Source: DATKPE01 sp035524335
GTDB taxonomy: Bacteria > Bacteroidota > Ignavibacteria > UBA10030 > SZUA-254
Reading direction: 5' to 3'
DNA length: 31,911 nucleotides
Assembly: GCA_035524335.1 (NCBI GenBank)
Contig: DATKPE010000017.1
Location: 1-31,911 of the forward strand
Part shown: piece by piece, positions 8,110 through 16,400 of the stretch
How positions within the stretch are numbered: position 1 is the stretch's first letter
How the letters are laid out: each line of letters starts with the position of its first letter
Made by a program: the position numbers and the translations under genes
Notes under the pieces: generated by a model
The model's database searches: none
Told to the model about the DNA's origin: nothing
The model's input: only the letters and a program-made list of their open reading frames with translations

Positions 8110-8850
8110 TTATTTCGCTGAAGGTGCATGGACAGGCTCCTCAAACCGGCTGTCGTCGATCGGGACATTCGCCTCGATCGTCTCGTAACTGAGTTTCGAC
8201 CGGTCGGGGCTTCCCTTCACGTTCGATTCGACCGAGAACGGCAGATACCATCCGTTCACCTCCTTGTAATCGCCGAGTGTCGTCTCGAAATCCTGTTCCG
8301 CTCCGCGGATCATCCTGTGCGTTTCAATCTTGATGGGAACGAAGTAGTCGGTGTCCATGAAGAAGTACCGTATCTCGCCGTTCGCGAGTGTCACCTTGAG
8401 CTTGTACGCATCGGTCCCCTCCACCGGTTCCATGCCGAGATACTCTACCTTGTTCCCCTTCTGCTGATAATTCACCAGCGGTCCATCGAAATCCGACTCC
8501 TCGATGATCCCCTTCAGTTCCTCCTCACCGAGAGCTTCCGGCTCTTTTTTCCCTGACCACGGTTCGATCTTCCATCCCGCCTTGCCGTTGTACGCGGACG
8601 TGCCGGTCATGCCCTGGAACGTAAAATCCTGCCGCACTTTGTTGGGCCGCTTGTTCTCATTGAGGATCGCGGCCTCGAAGCCCCCGCCGCCGATGAACTT
8701 TCCGGTCCGCCGGAGAGACATGACCGAGGATATTTTCTCCATCCCGCCGGTGGTCTTGATGAACTTCGCAATGATGTCGTCTGCAGTCTGGGCCTTCAGC
8801 GGCAGAACAAAAACAAACAGGATGGCGGCTTTCAGCAGTGGCTTACGCAT
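8110..8850 (-). CDS. LolA-like secreted protein
   Basis: The protein has 246 residues with a signal peptide (MRKPLLKAAILFVFVLPLKAQ). The mature part resembles the outer-membrane lipoprotein-sorting (LolA/LolB-like) fold found in many Bacteroidota-type secreted proteins. It starts with TADDIIAKFIKTTGGMEKI, runs through repeated beta-strands, and has the conserved block YKLKVTLANGEIRYFFMDTDYFVPIKIET near the middle. Such proteins bind hydrophobic ligands, but their individual cargo is not known. The ATG at 8850 has a strong AAGGAG site. It is the first gene of a two-gene operon with the beta-propeller protein, so the two may act together in the periplasm or at the surface. The link is inferred from co-transcription only. 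Confidence 0.8.
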   Translation of the reverse strand: MRKPLLKAAILFVFVLPLKAQTADDIIAKFIKTTGGMEKISSVMSLRRTGKFIGGGGFEAAILNENKRPNKVRQDFTFQGMTGTSAYNGKAGWKIEPWSGKKEPEALGEEELKGIIEESDFDGPLVNYQQKGNKVEYLGMEPVEGTDAYKLKVTLANGEIRYFFMDTDYFVPIKIETHRMIRGAEQDFETTLGDYKEVNGWYLPFSVESNVKGSPDRSKLSYETIEANVPIDDSRFEEPVHAPSAK

Positions 8851-8880
8851 GACGCTCTCCTTGATGTGTGCTGTTGTGAC

Positions 8881-8908
8881 GCGCGGCCGGACAACCCGGC
8901 CGGTGCGC
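8881..8908 (-). promoter_or_regulatory. GC-rich leader hairpin upstream of the LolA-like gene
   Basis: GCGCGGCCGG (8881-8890) pairs with CCGGCC (8896-8901) and, after a small bulge, GCGC (8905-8908). It lies at the expected start of the transcript from the promoter at 8917-8945. It may stabilise the leader or cause early pausing; no riboswitch class was recognised. Confidence 0.3.
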
Positions 8909-8916
8909 GGAAAGGG

Positions 8917-8945
8917 AAAGTAGCAAGTTTCAGCTTCATTGGCAA
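8917..8945 (-). promoter_or_regulatory. Candidate promoter for the LolA-like/beta-propeller operon
   Basis: On the minus strand TTGCCA (8940-8945), a 17-nt spacer and TACTTT (8917-8922) are present. The -10 resembles the Bacteroidota-type TAnnTTT element better than the sigma70 TATAAT. The leader would be about 60 nt. Confidence 0.4.
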
Positions 8946-8947
8946 TC

Positions 8948-8980
8948 CATCCCGGATCCCGGAACGCCTGATCCGGGATG
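8948..8980. repeat. Perfect 11-bp inverted repeat
   Basis: CATCCCGGATC (8948-8958) and GATCCGGGATG (8970-8980) are perfect inverted copies around an 11-nt loop. It lies between the SecY-like gene (stop at 9118, leftward) and the next operon, so it may act as the terminator of the SecY-like gene although no T tract follows. Confidence 0.45.
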
Positions 8981-9117
8981 ATGCCATTCCGGTGTAACGG
9001 CCTGGAAGGGAAAAGGTTGCAGTCACGGCCGGGAATTTCCCGGTGTTTCGCATATAACTGCATCAGAAATGAACTGGGAGGGCCGGCATCAGCACCCCAG
9101 AACTGCTCCGTCCCTGC

Positions 9118-10749
9118 TTACTTCCCGGCAGGAACCTCCGGCAGTCCCCTGCGGGCCAGAATTGAGCGGGCATCGTCACAGACCGCGGGAGCAACCGTCA
9201 CCTCGACCGCTCCGCCTGCGAGCCGTGGGTGTATCATCGCCGGCAGGTATTTTGGCCTGCAGATTTCCCACGGGGCAAACGATCCGACAGCGGAGATCAC
9301 CCTTGTATCACACACCTGGGCGGGGATCCCCGTGCGCTTCAGGATACCGCAGATCAGCTCCGCGTCCAGCACCGTTTCGGTCGTGCACAGAACGACGGTG
9401 CCGGAAATTTCACGCCGCACTTTACCCCGGAAATCGGCCGCAAGGGAAACGGAAACCGCAACAAACAGCAGGAGCTCCTTCGACAGAAACAGACTGCTGA
9501 CTTTCCATGTGGAATAGACAACATAGGGAAGAACCGCCACGGCCAGCGCGGACAGCAATCCGGGGAGGATGCCGGCAGACAGAGCCCTGTCGATGGCGCC
9601 CATTTCTTCCTTCTCCGATCCGGTCCCCGCTATACGGTAACCGGCCAGACGGAGCCTGCGGGAAATATCCTCCGGATCGTAAATGTTCGCGGTAAACGGG
9701 ATGGCCAGCGCAACAACCAGACCGCAATACAGGATGAGATACCAGACTGACAGAAAATTAAAGGAAAACACCAACCCGGGAATGGTGAGAAGCGGGCCGG
9801 CGAAAACAAAAGGAATGATTCCGGCCGGGAAGAAACGAACCGGCATCTCGATCACACCACCTCCGTCCGTTCCTCCCGTCTCTTCGCCGGACGGCTCCAG
9901 GCGCAGAGACCGCCGTGCAGTCACCATCACGACGCAAAAAATCAGAAACGCGAGGGGAAGAACGACCGTGAGGATCAGCGCAGATCCCGGTCTTACTTCA
10001 TTTAAAACCGCGACTTTTATTCTTCTCAGAGTATCGGGTGAATGGGCGAGAAAATCGGCCAGCAGGATGACGGATATCCCGTTTCCCATCCCCTTCTTCG
10101 TCACCATGTCCGCCAGCCAGACGAGGAACATCGAACCGGCCACGGTAACCGCCATGAACGAAAGGAATGTCAGACTGTCATTATTGATGAACATTTCGCC
10201 CGAGATCATTTTTTCCGTCAGGGCCTGATACTGCCCGACCGCGGTCACGATACTGTAGAGCAATACCGCAAAATAGACGCACCGATCGAACAGACGGCGC
10301 TGGCGAGCCGATCCGTCGCGCAATTCCTTCAAGGGGGGAATGAATCCGCTCAGGAACAGGATGATCACGGAACCGATGATGTAGGGGAAGATGCCCTGCC
10401 AGAACACGGAATATTCAGAGAGAGGCACGCGGTTTCTGTACAGCTCATCGATGACGCGGCCGCTGAAAACCGGTATGAAGAAATGGCGGCCCGCCCGGTA
10501 CACCGCGATCGCCGCAAGGGTGAACAGTATCCTCGTCCGGATTGACTCCGACGACCATCCCCTGCGCCAGAGCCGGGACCACGTTTCATCCCCCTCCTCA
10601 GCCGCGGCGGAGGAAGCGCCCTGACACCGGTCGGGGGTGATGATCTCTCCGCATGATGGGCAGGTCACACTCCGACTCTCCCGCTCGCCTTCGTCGAGGG
10701 ACAACCGCTCACCGCACGACGGACAACCGATTTCCTGGGGAAAATTCAT
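9118..10749 (-). CDS. Divergent SecY paralogue with N-terminal zinc ribbon and C-terminal DUF2007-like domain
   Basis: The protein has 543 residues in three parts. Residues 8-34 hold two CPSCG knuckles (Cys9, 12, 30, 33), a zinc ribbon. Residues about 70-447 align with SecY over its length: RTRILFTLAAIAVYRAGRH (TM1), VFWQGIFPYIIGS (TM2), TVAGSMFLVWLADMVTKKGMGNGIS (TM4 and the following loop), MPVRFFPAGIIPFVFAG (TM7), IYDPEDISRRLRLAG (C5 loop) and the last helices. Residues about 450-535 resemble DUF2007 (TVVLCTTETVLDAELICGILKRTGIPAQV). Three SecY features differ. The segment between TM1 and TM2 is about 13 residues shorter than in E. coli, which removes most of the plug. The basic C4 loop is replaced by an acidic, Gly-rich stretch (EPSGEETGGTDGGG). 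The position of E. coli Arg357 is Gly377. It stands alone with its own candidate promoter, not in a ribosomal-protein operon. A housekeeping SecY must exist elsewhere. Homology is firm; function is unknown. Confidence 0.88.
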   Translation of the reverse strand: MNFPQEIGCPSCGERLSLDEGERESRSVTCPSCGEIITPDRCQGASSAAAEEGDETWSRLWRRGWSSESIRTRILFTLAAIAVYRAGRHFFIPVFSGRVIDELYRNRVPLSEYSVFWQGIFPYIIGSVIILFLSGFIPPLKELRDGSARQRRLFDRCVYFAVLLYSIVTAVGQYQALTEKMISGEMFINNDSLTFLSFMAVTVAGSMFLVWLADMVTKKGMGNGISVILLADFLAHSPDTLRRIKVAVLNEVRPGSALILTVVLPLAFLIFCVVMVTARRSLRLEPSGEETGGTDGGGVIEMPVRFFPAGIIPFVFAGPLLTIPGLVFSFNFLSVWYLILYCGLVVALAIPFTANIYDPEDISRRLRLAGYRIAGTGSEKEEMGAIDRALSAGILPGLLSALAVAVLPYVVYSTWKVSSLFLSKELLLFVAVSVSLAADFRGKVRREISGTVVLCTTETVLDAELICGILKRTGIPAQVCDTRVISAVGSFAPWEICRPKYLPAMIHPRLAGGAVEVTVAPAVCDDARSILARRGLPEVPAGK

Positions 10750-10897
10750 TTTCAGCCGGCTTTCTCCGGATGTGTCTGCGGAGGAATCGACCGGCAGGGC
10801 GAATCAGCCGCCTTCATTCCGCCGACATCCATCTCTTATTGAAACGCAAGAACGGTGCTTGTCCCCTACCGGAACCGGCGTGATTGCCGGCCAGAGG

Positions 10898-10926
10898 AAG
10901 TTACAGAACGGAATATTCAGAATCAA
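10898..10926 (-). promoter_or_regulatory. Candidate promoter for the SecY-like gene
   Basis: On the minus strand TTGATT (10921-10926) is followed by a 17-nt spacer and TAACTT (10898-10903). It lies directly after the hairpin that may end the upstream operon. The leader would be about 140 nt. Confidence 0.38.
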
Positions 10927-10947
10927 TCATCGGCGCGGGCCGACGAT
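10926..10947 (-). terminator. Candidate terminator of the partner-switching operon
   Basis: ATCATCGGC (10926-10934) and GCCGACGAT (10939-10947) form a 9-bp stem with one G-T pair and a 4-nt loop, about 30 nt after the phosphatase stop codon at 10978. The leftward flank TGATTCTG is only weakly T-rich. Confidence 0.4.
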
Positions 10948-10977
10948 TTCCGATGAGTTTCCGGGGGAGGGGAAAGA

Positions 10978-12600
10978 TCAGATCCGGCGGAGATAGATGG
11001 CGGTAATATCGTCGCTCTGGGGACCGGAACCCGCGAACTGCTTCACATCCGCGATGAGTTTCTTGATGAAGGCATCAGCGGACGCCGGTTTCTGCGCGGC
11101 AAAATATTCAGCCAGGGGATGGTGGGTTTCGAAGAATTCCTCGTGCTCGTTCTCGGCTTCGGGGATGCCGTCGGTATAGATCAGGAGCTGTTCGCCTTTC
11201 GAAATCGTGATGCGCTTGCTCTCGAAAACGATCGGCAGATTGAGGATGCCGAGAGGGGGACCGCCGTTCGGGAGTTCCTCGATCGAACCGTCGGTCCTCA
11301 GAAGGTAAGCCGGATTATGGCCCGCATTGAGGTATTCGATCTCGCCGGTGGCAGGCTGGAGCCGCGCGATAAACGCCGTCACGAATTTATCGTCCGTCGA
11401 ATCGCGGTAGAGCGACTTGTCGAGCCGGCTCCCCAGGTCACGGAGCGGCATTGCCTGTTCGAGGAATGCGCGAAGATAGGCATGGAGACTGCTGACGAGC
11501 AGGGCGGCGGGGACGCCCTTGCCTGCGACGTCGGCAACGACGAGCGCGTAGGTTCCGTCGGGAAGTTCGAAACAGTTGTAATAATCGCCGCCAACCGATT
11601 TCGACGGAATATTCACCCCCGCGACGCCGTACCCCCTGATCTTCGGGAGGGCATCCGGAAGGATCTTGGCCTGAATCGAGGTTGCGACGTTCAGTTCCTT
11701 TTCGATGCGCTCCTTTTCGATGGCCTGTTCGTGCAGATACCGGTTTTCCATCGATGCGTGGACCTGCCGGGCAAGGGCGTCGAGCAGAAGCTGATCGGTC
11801 TCCTCGAACACACCCCGGCCGTCTCTGCTCTCCTTGTTGTAGAGTACGAAGGTGTAGCTGTGATCGAGAAAGTCGAAGGATGATTCCAGGCGCCCGGCTC
11901 CGCCCGGCGTCTGCCGGAGAGGCGATCCCTCCGGAAAGACATACTCTTCCCTGAGCCGTTTGCCGGAATGAACGCGAACCACTCCGCGCGATGCATTGAC
12001 AAGCGAGACGGCGCGGATGAGCGCCAGATGGTGCGGCGACTGGTTTTCGGTGAGCCGGGAAACTTCGATCCCGGTTTCGATGAGGCTGTTCAGCTGGAGA
12101 ATGCGGTGATTCAGGGAAAACACGAGGGACTTCTCATTTTTCCGGAAGGCCATTTCCTGATAGGCGCCGTCGAACAGCTGAAGGAAAAGCCGGAAGGTCA
12201 CGAGATCGAGATCCGTCACGGAATAACCGCGGTGCGGACGGACGAACAGACCCACGGAGGAATCGTCGGCGAGCCGCTGTACGAGACAGCCCCCGCGTTT
12301 ACCGATCGTGGCGGGATTGGGAACAGCCGCATCGGCGGACGCCCGGCGAAGCTCGGTCAATCCCCGGGCGGAACATTCCCCGAGGGCCTCCCATGCCTTC
12401 CTTCCCTTCTGCCGGTATCCGAGGCCGGTTTCCATTGATGGAACGGTGAGGCGGAGTGCTTCGAGCGAACATGCGCCGAGGTCGGCCAGCGTCGACGACC
12501 GGGAGATCCTTCTGAGACCCTGCTGAAGAATCCCGATGCGGGAGGAGAGCTGGCCGGTGAAGCGGTCTTCATCCGGTGTGACAGGAAGTGCGGATGGCAT
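10978..12600 (-). CDS. SpoIIE/RsbU-type PP2C serine phosphatase with GAF-like sensor region
   Basis: The protein has 540 residues and no signal peptide or membrane helix. Residues about 15-300 form a GAF-like sensor region, probably two domains, ending in a short coiled coil (EQAIEKERIEKELNVATSIQAKILP). Residues about 315-540 form the PP2C phosphatase: SVGGDYYNCF (Asp339), VADVAGKGVPAAL, NAGHNPAYLL, IYTDGIPEAEN and SDDITAIY supply the metal-binding acidic residues. The usual second Asp of GGDYYD is Asn here. Its expected role is to dephosphorylate a STAS protein, most likely the one encoded 6 nt upstream, and so free it to bind the RsbW-like kinase. It is the last gene of the operon. The signal sensed is unknown but must be cytosolic. 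Confidence 0.93.
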   Translation of the reverse strand: MPSALPVTPDEDRFTGQLSSRIGILQQGLRRISRSSTLADLGACSLEALRLTVPSMETGLGYRQKGRKAWEALGECSARGLTELRRASADAAVPNPATIGKRGGCLVQRLADDSSVGLFVRPHRGYSVTDLDLVTFRLFLQLFDGAYQEMAFRKNEKSLVFSLNHRILQLNSLIETGIEVSRLTENQSPHHLALIRAVSLVNASRGVVRVHSGKRLREEYVFPEGSPLRQTPGGAGRLESSFDFLDHSYTFVLYNKESRDGRGVFEETDQLLLDALARQVHASMENRYLHEQAIEKERIEKELNVATSIQAKILPDALPKIRGYGVAGVNIPSKSVGGDYYNCFELPDGTYALVVADVAGKGVPAALLVSSLHAYLRAFLEQAMPLRDLGSRLDKSLYRDSTDDKFVTAFIARLQPATGEIEYLNAGHNPAYLLRTDGSIEELPNGGPPLGILNLPIVFESKRITISKGEQLLIYTDGIPEAENEHEEFFETHHPLAEYFAAQKPASADAFIKKLIADVKQFAGSGPQSDDITAIYLRRI

Positions 12601-12606
12601 ACCGGT

Positions 12607-12954
12607 TCAGCTCAGTTTTTTGATGGCATCGTCGACCGTGGCGGCCTTGCCCGCGATACTGAAGATCCCCATGATCGTCAGCATTTTATCGACGGCCGGA
12701 TCGAGATTTGTAAAGACCATCGCGCCGCCGGCATCCTGGAGTTTTTCCAGAATTTCGAGAAGAAACGACATCCCGACGGAGTTCACCACCTTCGAACCGG
12801 CGAGATTGATGATCACTTCGCGGACTCCCTGCGCAAAATGGCGGTCGAACTCGGTTGCGATCGCCTGTCCGCCGGTATTGTTCACGTAGCCGGAGGTCGT
12901 GATGACGAGCCGCCGGTCACGGAGTTGGGAAGTCAGACTGAATTCCTGATCCAT
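12607..12954 (-). CDS. STAS-domain anti-sigma factor antagonist of the operon
   Basis: This 115-residue STAS protein has a GAGGT site before the ATG at 12954. The switch segment reads VREVIINLAGSKVVNSVGMSFLLEI, with Ser two positions before Gly, which is the phosphoacceptor place in SpoIIAA and RsbV. It starts 8 nt after the kinase gene and ends 6 nt before the phosphatase gene, the classic kinase-antagonist-phosphatase set. By family knowledge the kinase phosphorylates this serine, and one or both phosphatases remove the phosphate. Confidence 0.94.
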   Translation of the reverse strand: MDQEFSLTSQLRDRRLVITTSGYVNNTGGQAIATEFDRHFAQGVREVIINLAGSKVVNSVGMSFLLEILEKLQDAGGAMVFTNLDPAVDKMLTIMGIFSIAGKAATVDDAIKKLS

Positions 12955-12962
12955 GTAATTTG

Positions 12963-13382
12963 CTACCTCAGCATTTTTCGAATGGTGATTCTGGTGCCGT
13001 CCGGAGCCGAGTCGATGCGGAAGTCATCCGACATCGATTCCATGAGCTTCAATCCCCAGCCGCGTTTTCCGCCCCCCTTCAGCTTCTCCGCCAGCTGCGG
13101 GTTCTCCACGGACGACGGATCGAAGCCCTTCCCGAAATCCCTCACAAAAATCACGAGATCGGACGGGGTCATCGTAAATTCGACGACGACGGGGGACGCG
13201 GAACCGCCGCCGGCATGTTCGAAGGCGTTGATGATTGCCTCCGTGACGAGGATTCTCGCCTCGCCGATTTTTTCCTCCGGAATGCCGAGATGCCGCGCAA
13301 GCCGGCCGAGGCCCTCGACCGCCACCAGCTCGATGTCGGGCACGTTCGGAAGTTCAATTTTGAGAACCACAGGGCTGTTCAT
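12963..13382 (-). CDS. RsbW-like serine kinase / anti-sigma factor (GHKL ATPase)
   Basis: This 139-residue GHKL ATPase is of the RsbW/SpoIIAB class. It has the N box EAIINAFEH (48-56, Asn52 for Mg), the G1 box RDFGKGF (81-87) and the G2 box GKRGWGLKLME (105-115). It should phosphorylate the STAS antagonist encoded next to it and bind either that protein or a second target. The classical target is a sigma factor, but none is encoded in the window, so the target may be distant or not a sigma factor. A GGAGA site precedes the ATG at 13382. It follows the sensor-phosphatase gene by 25 nt. Confidence 0.93.
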   Translation of the reverse strand: MNSPVVLKIELPNVPDIELVAVEGLGRLARHLGIPEEKIGEARILVTEAIINAFEHAGGGSASPVVVEFTMTPSDLVIFVRDFGKGFDPSSVENPQLAEKLKGGGKRGWGLKLMESMSDDFRIDSAPDGTRITIRKMLR

Positions 13383-13407
13383 CGGTTCTGTTCTCCGGGA
13401 AATCCGT

Positions 13408-16400
13408 TCAGGCGGTTTTCTGGATCACGAGCATCGTAATGTCGTCATCCTGAACGACGCCATCCATCCATTGTTCGCCGGCCTTCATCAGCTCCGCGAT
13501 GATCTCCGCGGGCGGACGACCGGCCGAGGTCCGGAATATCTCCTCGACGCGCGCATAATCGAACATCTCCTGCGACGCATTCTTCTGCTCGGGCAGTCCG
13601 TCCGTCAGCAGGAGCATCGTATCGCCGGCATGCATTTCCGTTTCGTACAGGGAATACGGAAAATTCTTCATCGAACCGAGCGGCACCGCCTTCAGAAGGA
13701 TCTCTTCGACGGTCCGGTCGGCGCTCCGGAACAGAAACGCCGGCGGCATGCCCGCACTTGATAAAGATACGCTTTTACCCTGAAATCTCGCAAGTGTCAG
13801 CGCCATAAAAAGACGCCCCAGACGGATCTCCTTCATTGCCCTGCTGCACCGGTTGAAGAAGGCCGGAATTTCGAAATTTGACGATTCCGAGATGAAAAGC
13901 CCCTTCATGAGGGTGACGATCGTCCCCGCCTGCATGCCGTGACCGGTGGCGTCGCCGAACGCGACATTCAGATCGCCCTCCGGCGATATGAAAAAGTCGT
14001 AATAGTCCCCGCCGACCTCGGTGGCCACCTTCATCACCACCCCGACCGCATACCCGGGAACCGAGGGAACTTCGCGCGGAAGCATCGACAGCTGGAGCAG
14101 TCGCGCGTCGTTCAGCTCCTTGGTCTTCCGCTCGTTCTCCGCCTCGAGCGCCCGCTTTTCGGCCAGCGCCGCCTTTGCCGTCAGCTCCGACTCCCGGATC
14201 CGCGCCTTCTGTTCCCGCCGCTTCAATTCCGCCGTCCGCACCCCGTACAGCACCAGAACGATCAGCGTGAAGTAGGAACCGTACGCCCATCGCGTCTTCC
14301 ACCATGGCGGCGTCACCCGGATCTCCAACGCGGTTCCCTCCTCGTTCCAGACTCCGTCGTCGTTGCTTCCCTTCACGTGCAGAACGTACTCGCCTCCGTC
14401 CAGGTTCGTAAACGTGGCGCGACGCTCGGTTCCGAGCTGGATCCAGCCGCTGTTCGAACCTTCAAGGCGGTAAGCATACCGGTTCCTGAAGTTGTTCAGA
14501 TAACTCAGCGACGCAAATTCGAAATTGACGACATTGTCCTTGTACGAAAGCGTGACAGGAAGTCCCGCATCGACGCCGTTCTCCCGGATCGGCCGGCCGG
14601 CCTTGTCATCGCTGTTGTACCGCGTGAACGATGTGAAGACCACCGGCGGAACATAATCGTTCAGCCGGACCTTTTCGGGTTCGAAGAAGGTGAATCCGTT
14701 CGGCCCCCCGAAGAACATTTCCCCGGTCGCGGGGTCCTGCGCGAAGGCATTCTGATTGAATTCGTTCCCCTGAAGCCCGTCGCTGTAATCGAAATTCTGA
14801 AACTGTTCCTTCTCCGGATCGAACCGGGAGATGCCGTGGTTGGTGCTCAGCCAGAGCCGCCCGTTCCTGTCTTCCAGAATGCCGAAGATCGTTGCATTCG
14901 GGAGACCGTCCTTTTCACCGTAATTCCGGAACGATCCGCTGTTCCCGTCGAATCTGCAGAGACCGTTCGAGGTCCCGGCCCAGATATTCCCCGCCCGATC
15001 CTCAAGAAGCGAGAGAACGATATTGTCACTCAGGCTTTTTGGATCGGCGTCGCTGTGAAGGAAGCGGGTGAAGGATCCGGACCCCCGGTCGAACCTGTCG
15101 AGTCCGCCGCCGTATGTGCCGATCCAGATCCGTCCCCGGCGGTCGCTCATGAGCGCCCAACAGCCGTTCGCCGAAAGCGATCCCGTATCGGCGCTGTTCT
15201 GCCGGTATGTACGGAAGGTCCCGCGCTCCCGGTCAAATCTGCATAACCCCCCGGCATAGGTTCCGACCCACAGATCCCCCTCCTGATCCTCGCACAGGGC
15301 GTATACCCTGTTGTCGGGCAGGCTGGCCGGATCCGAAGGCACATTTCTGAAGTGGGTGAATTTACCGGAGGCCGGATCGAAACGGTCGAGGCCGTTACCG
15401 ACGGTACCGATCCAGAGGATTCCGGAACGATCGGCCAGGATGGTCTGGGCAACGTCCCCGATCGATCCGGGATCGGCGGGATTGTGGCGGAAAAGCCTGA
15501 ACGTCCCTTTCTTTCTGTCCCAGCAGTCGAGCCCCTTGTCCGTCCCTATCCAGACCAGACCGGCGTGATCGACGTACATCCCGGATATATCGTTGTCCGC
15601 CAATCCATCAGGCGAGGAGGGATCGCGGGAGCAGAGATCGAAGCCGGCAAGGGACGGATTAAAATAATCGACGCCGTGTTCGCCGGTGCCGACCCAGATG
15701 ATGCCGGACCTGTCCTGGAAAAGGGAATAGATGCGGTCTCCGCCAATGCTTCGCGGATCGAACTCATGGGGCGTGAAACGGCCGAAGGTTTTCGTTGCCG
15801 GATCGAACCGGTTCAGTCCTCCGCGGAAGGTTCCGGCCCACAGGATCCCGTCGTTGTCGACGAGGAGAGGCCACACATAATTGTCGCTCAGACTGTGCGG
15901 ATCCTTCTCATCGTGCCGGTAGTGCGTAAAGACGCCGGTCCGTTCGTCGAGACAGTCGAGTCCGTCGACCGTCCCGATCCATATGTTGCCCGACCGGTCT
16001 CCGGTGACGCAGTAGATCTTATCGCTGATGAGACTGGCGGGATCGGAAGGAGTGTGGCGGTAGGTCCGGGTATTACCGGAACGGGAATCGATTCTCAGGA
16101 GTCCCTGTCCGTCGGTTCCCTGCCATTGTATTCCCGCCCGGTCGGTGAATCCGGGCCGGCTGGAGCTGACGCGGGCGCGGGAAAGGTCGACGCTGTCCCG
16201 GGCGACCTGCCGGAACGTTTCGGTGAGCCGGTCAAACCTGTTGAGAATTCCCGGCGTACTGCGTGTTCCGACCCAGAGTGTGCCGGCCGAATCCTCCCCG
16301 ATCATCAGAATGAAATTTTCGCTGATGGTTCCGCGCGTCTGCGGATCGTTTTTATATATCTTGAAATCGTAACCGTCGAACCGGTTCAGGCCGTCCTGCG

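Noticed and set aside
6537..8192. A 551-codon rightward reading frame opposite the beta-propeller gene
   Set aside because: It lies over the Asp-box gene in the antisense direction, is rich in Arg, Pro and His as expected of a shadow, and has no family pattern.
13939..15246. A 435-codon rightward reading frame opposite the propeller-phosphatase gene
   Set aside because: It is antisense to conserved Reg_prop and PP2C motifs and has no start signal.
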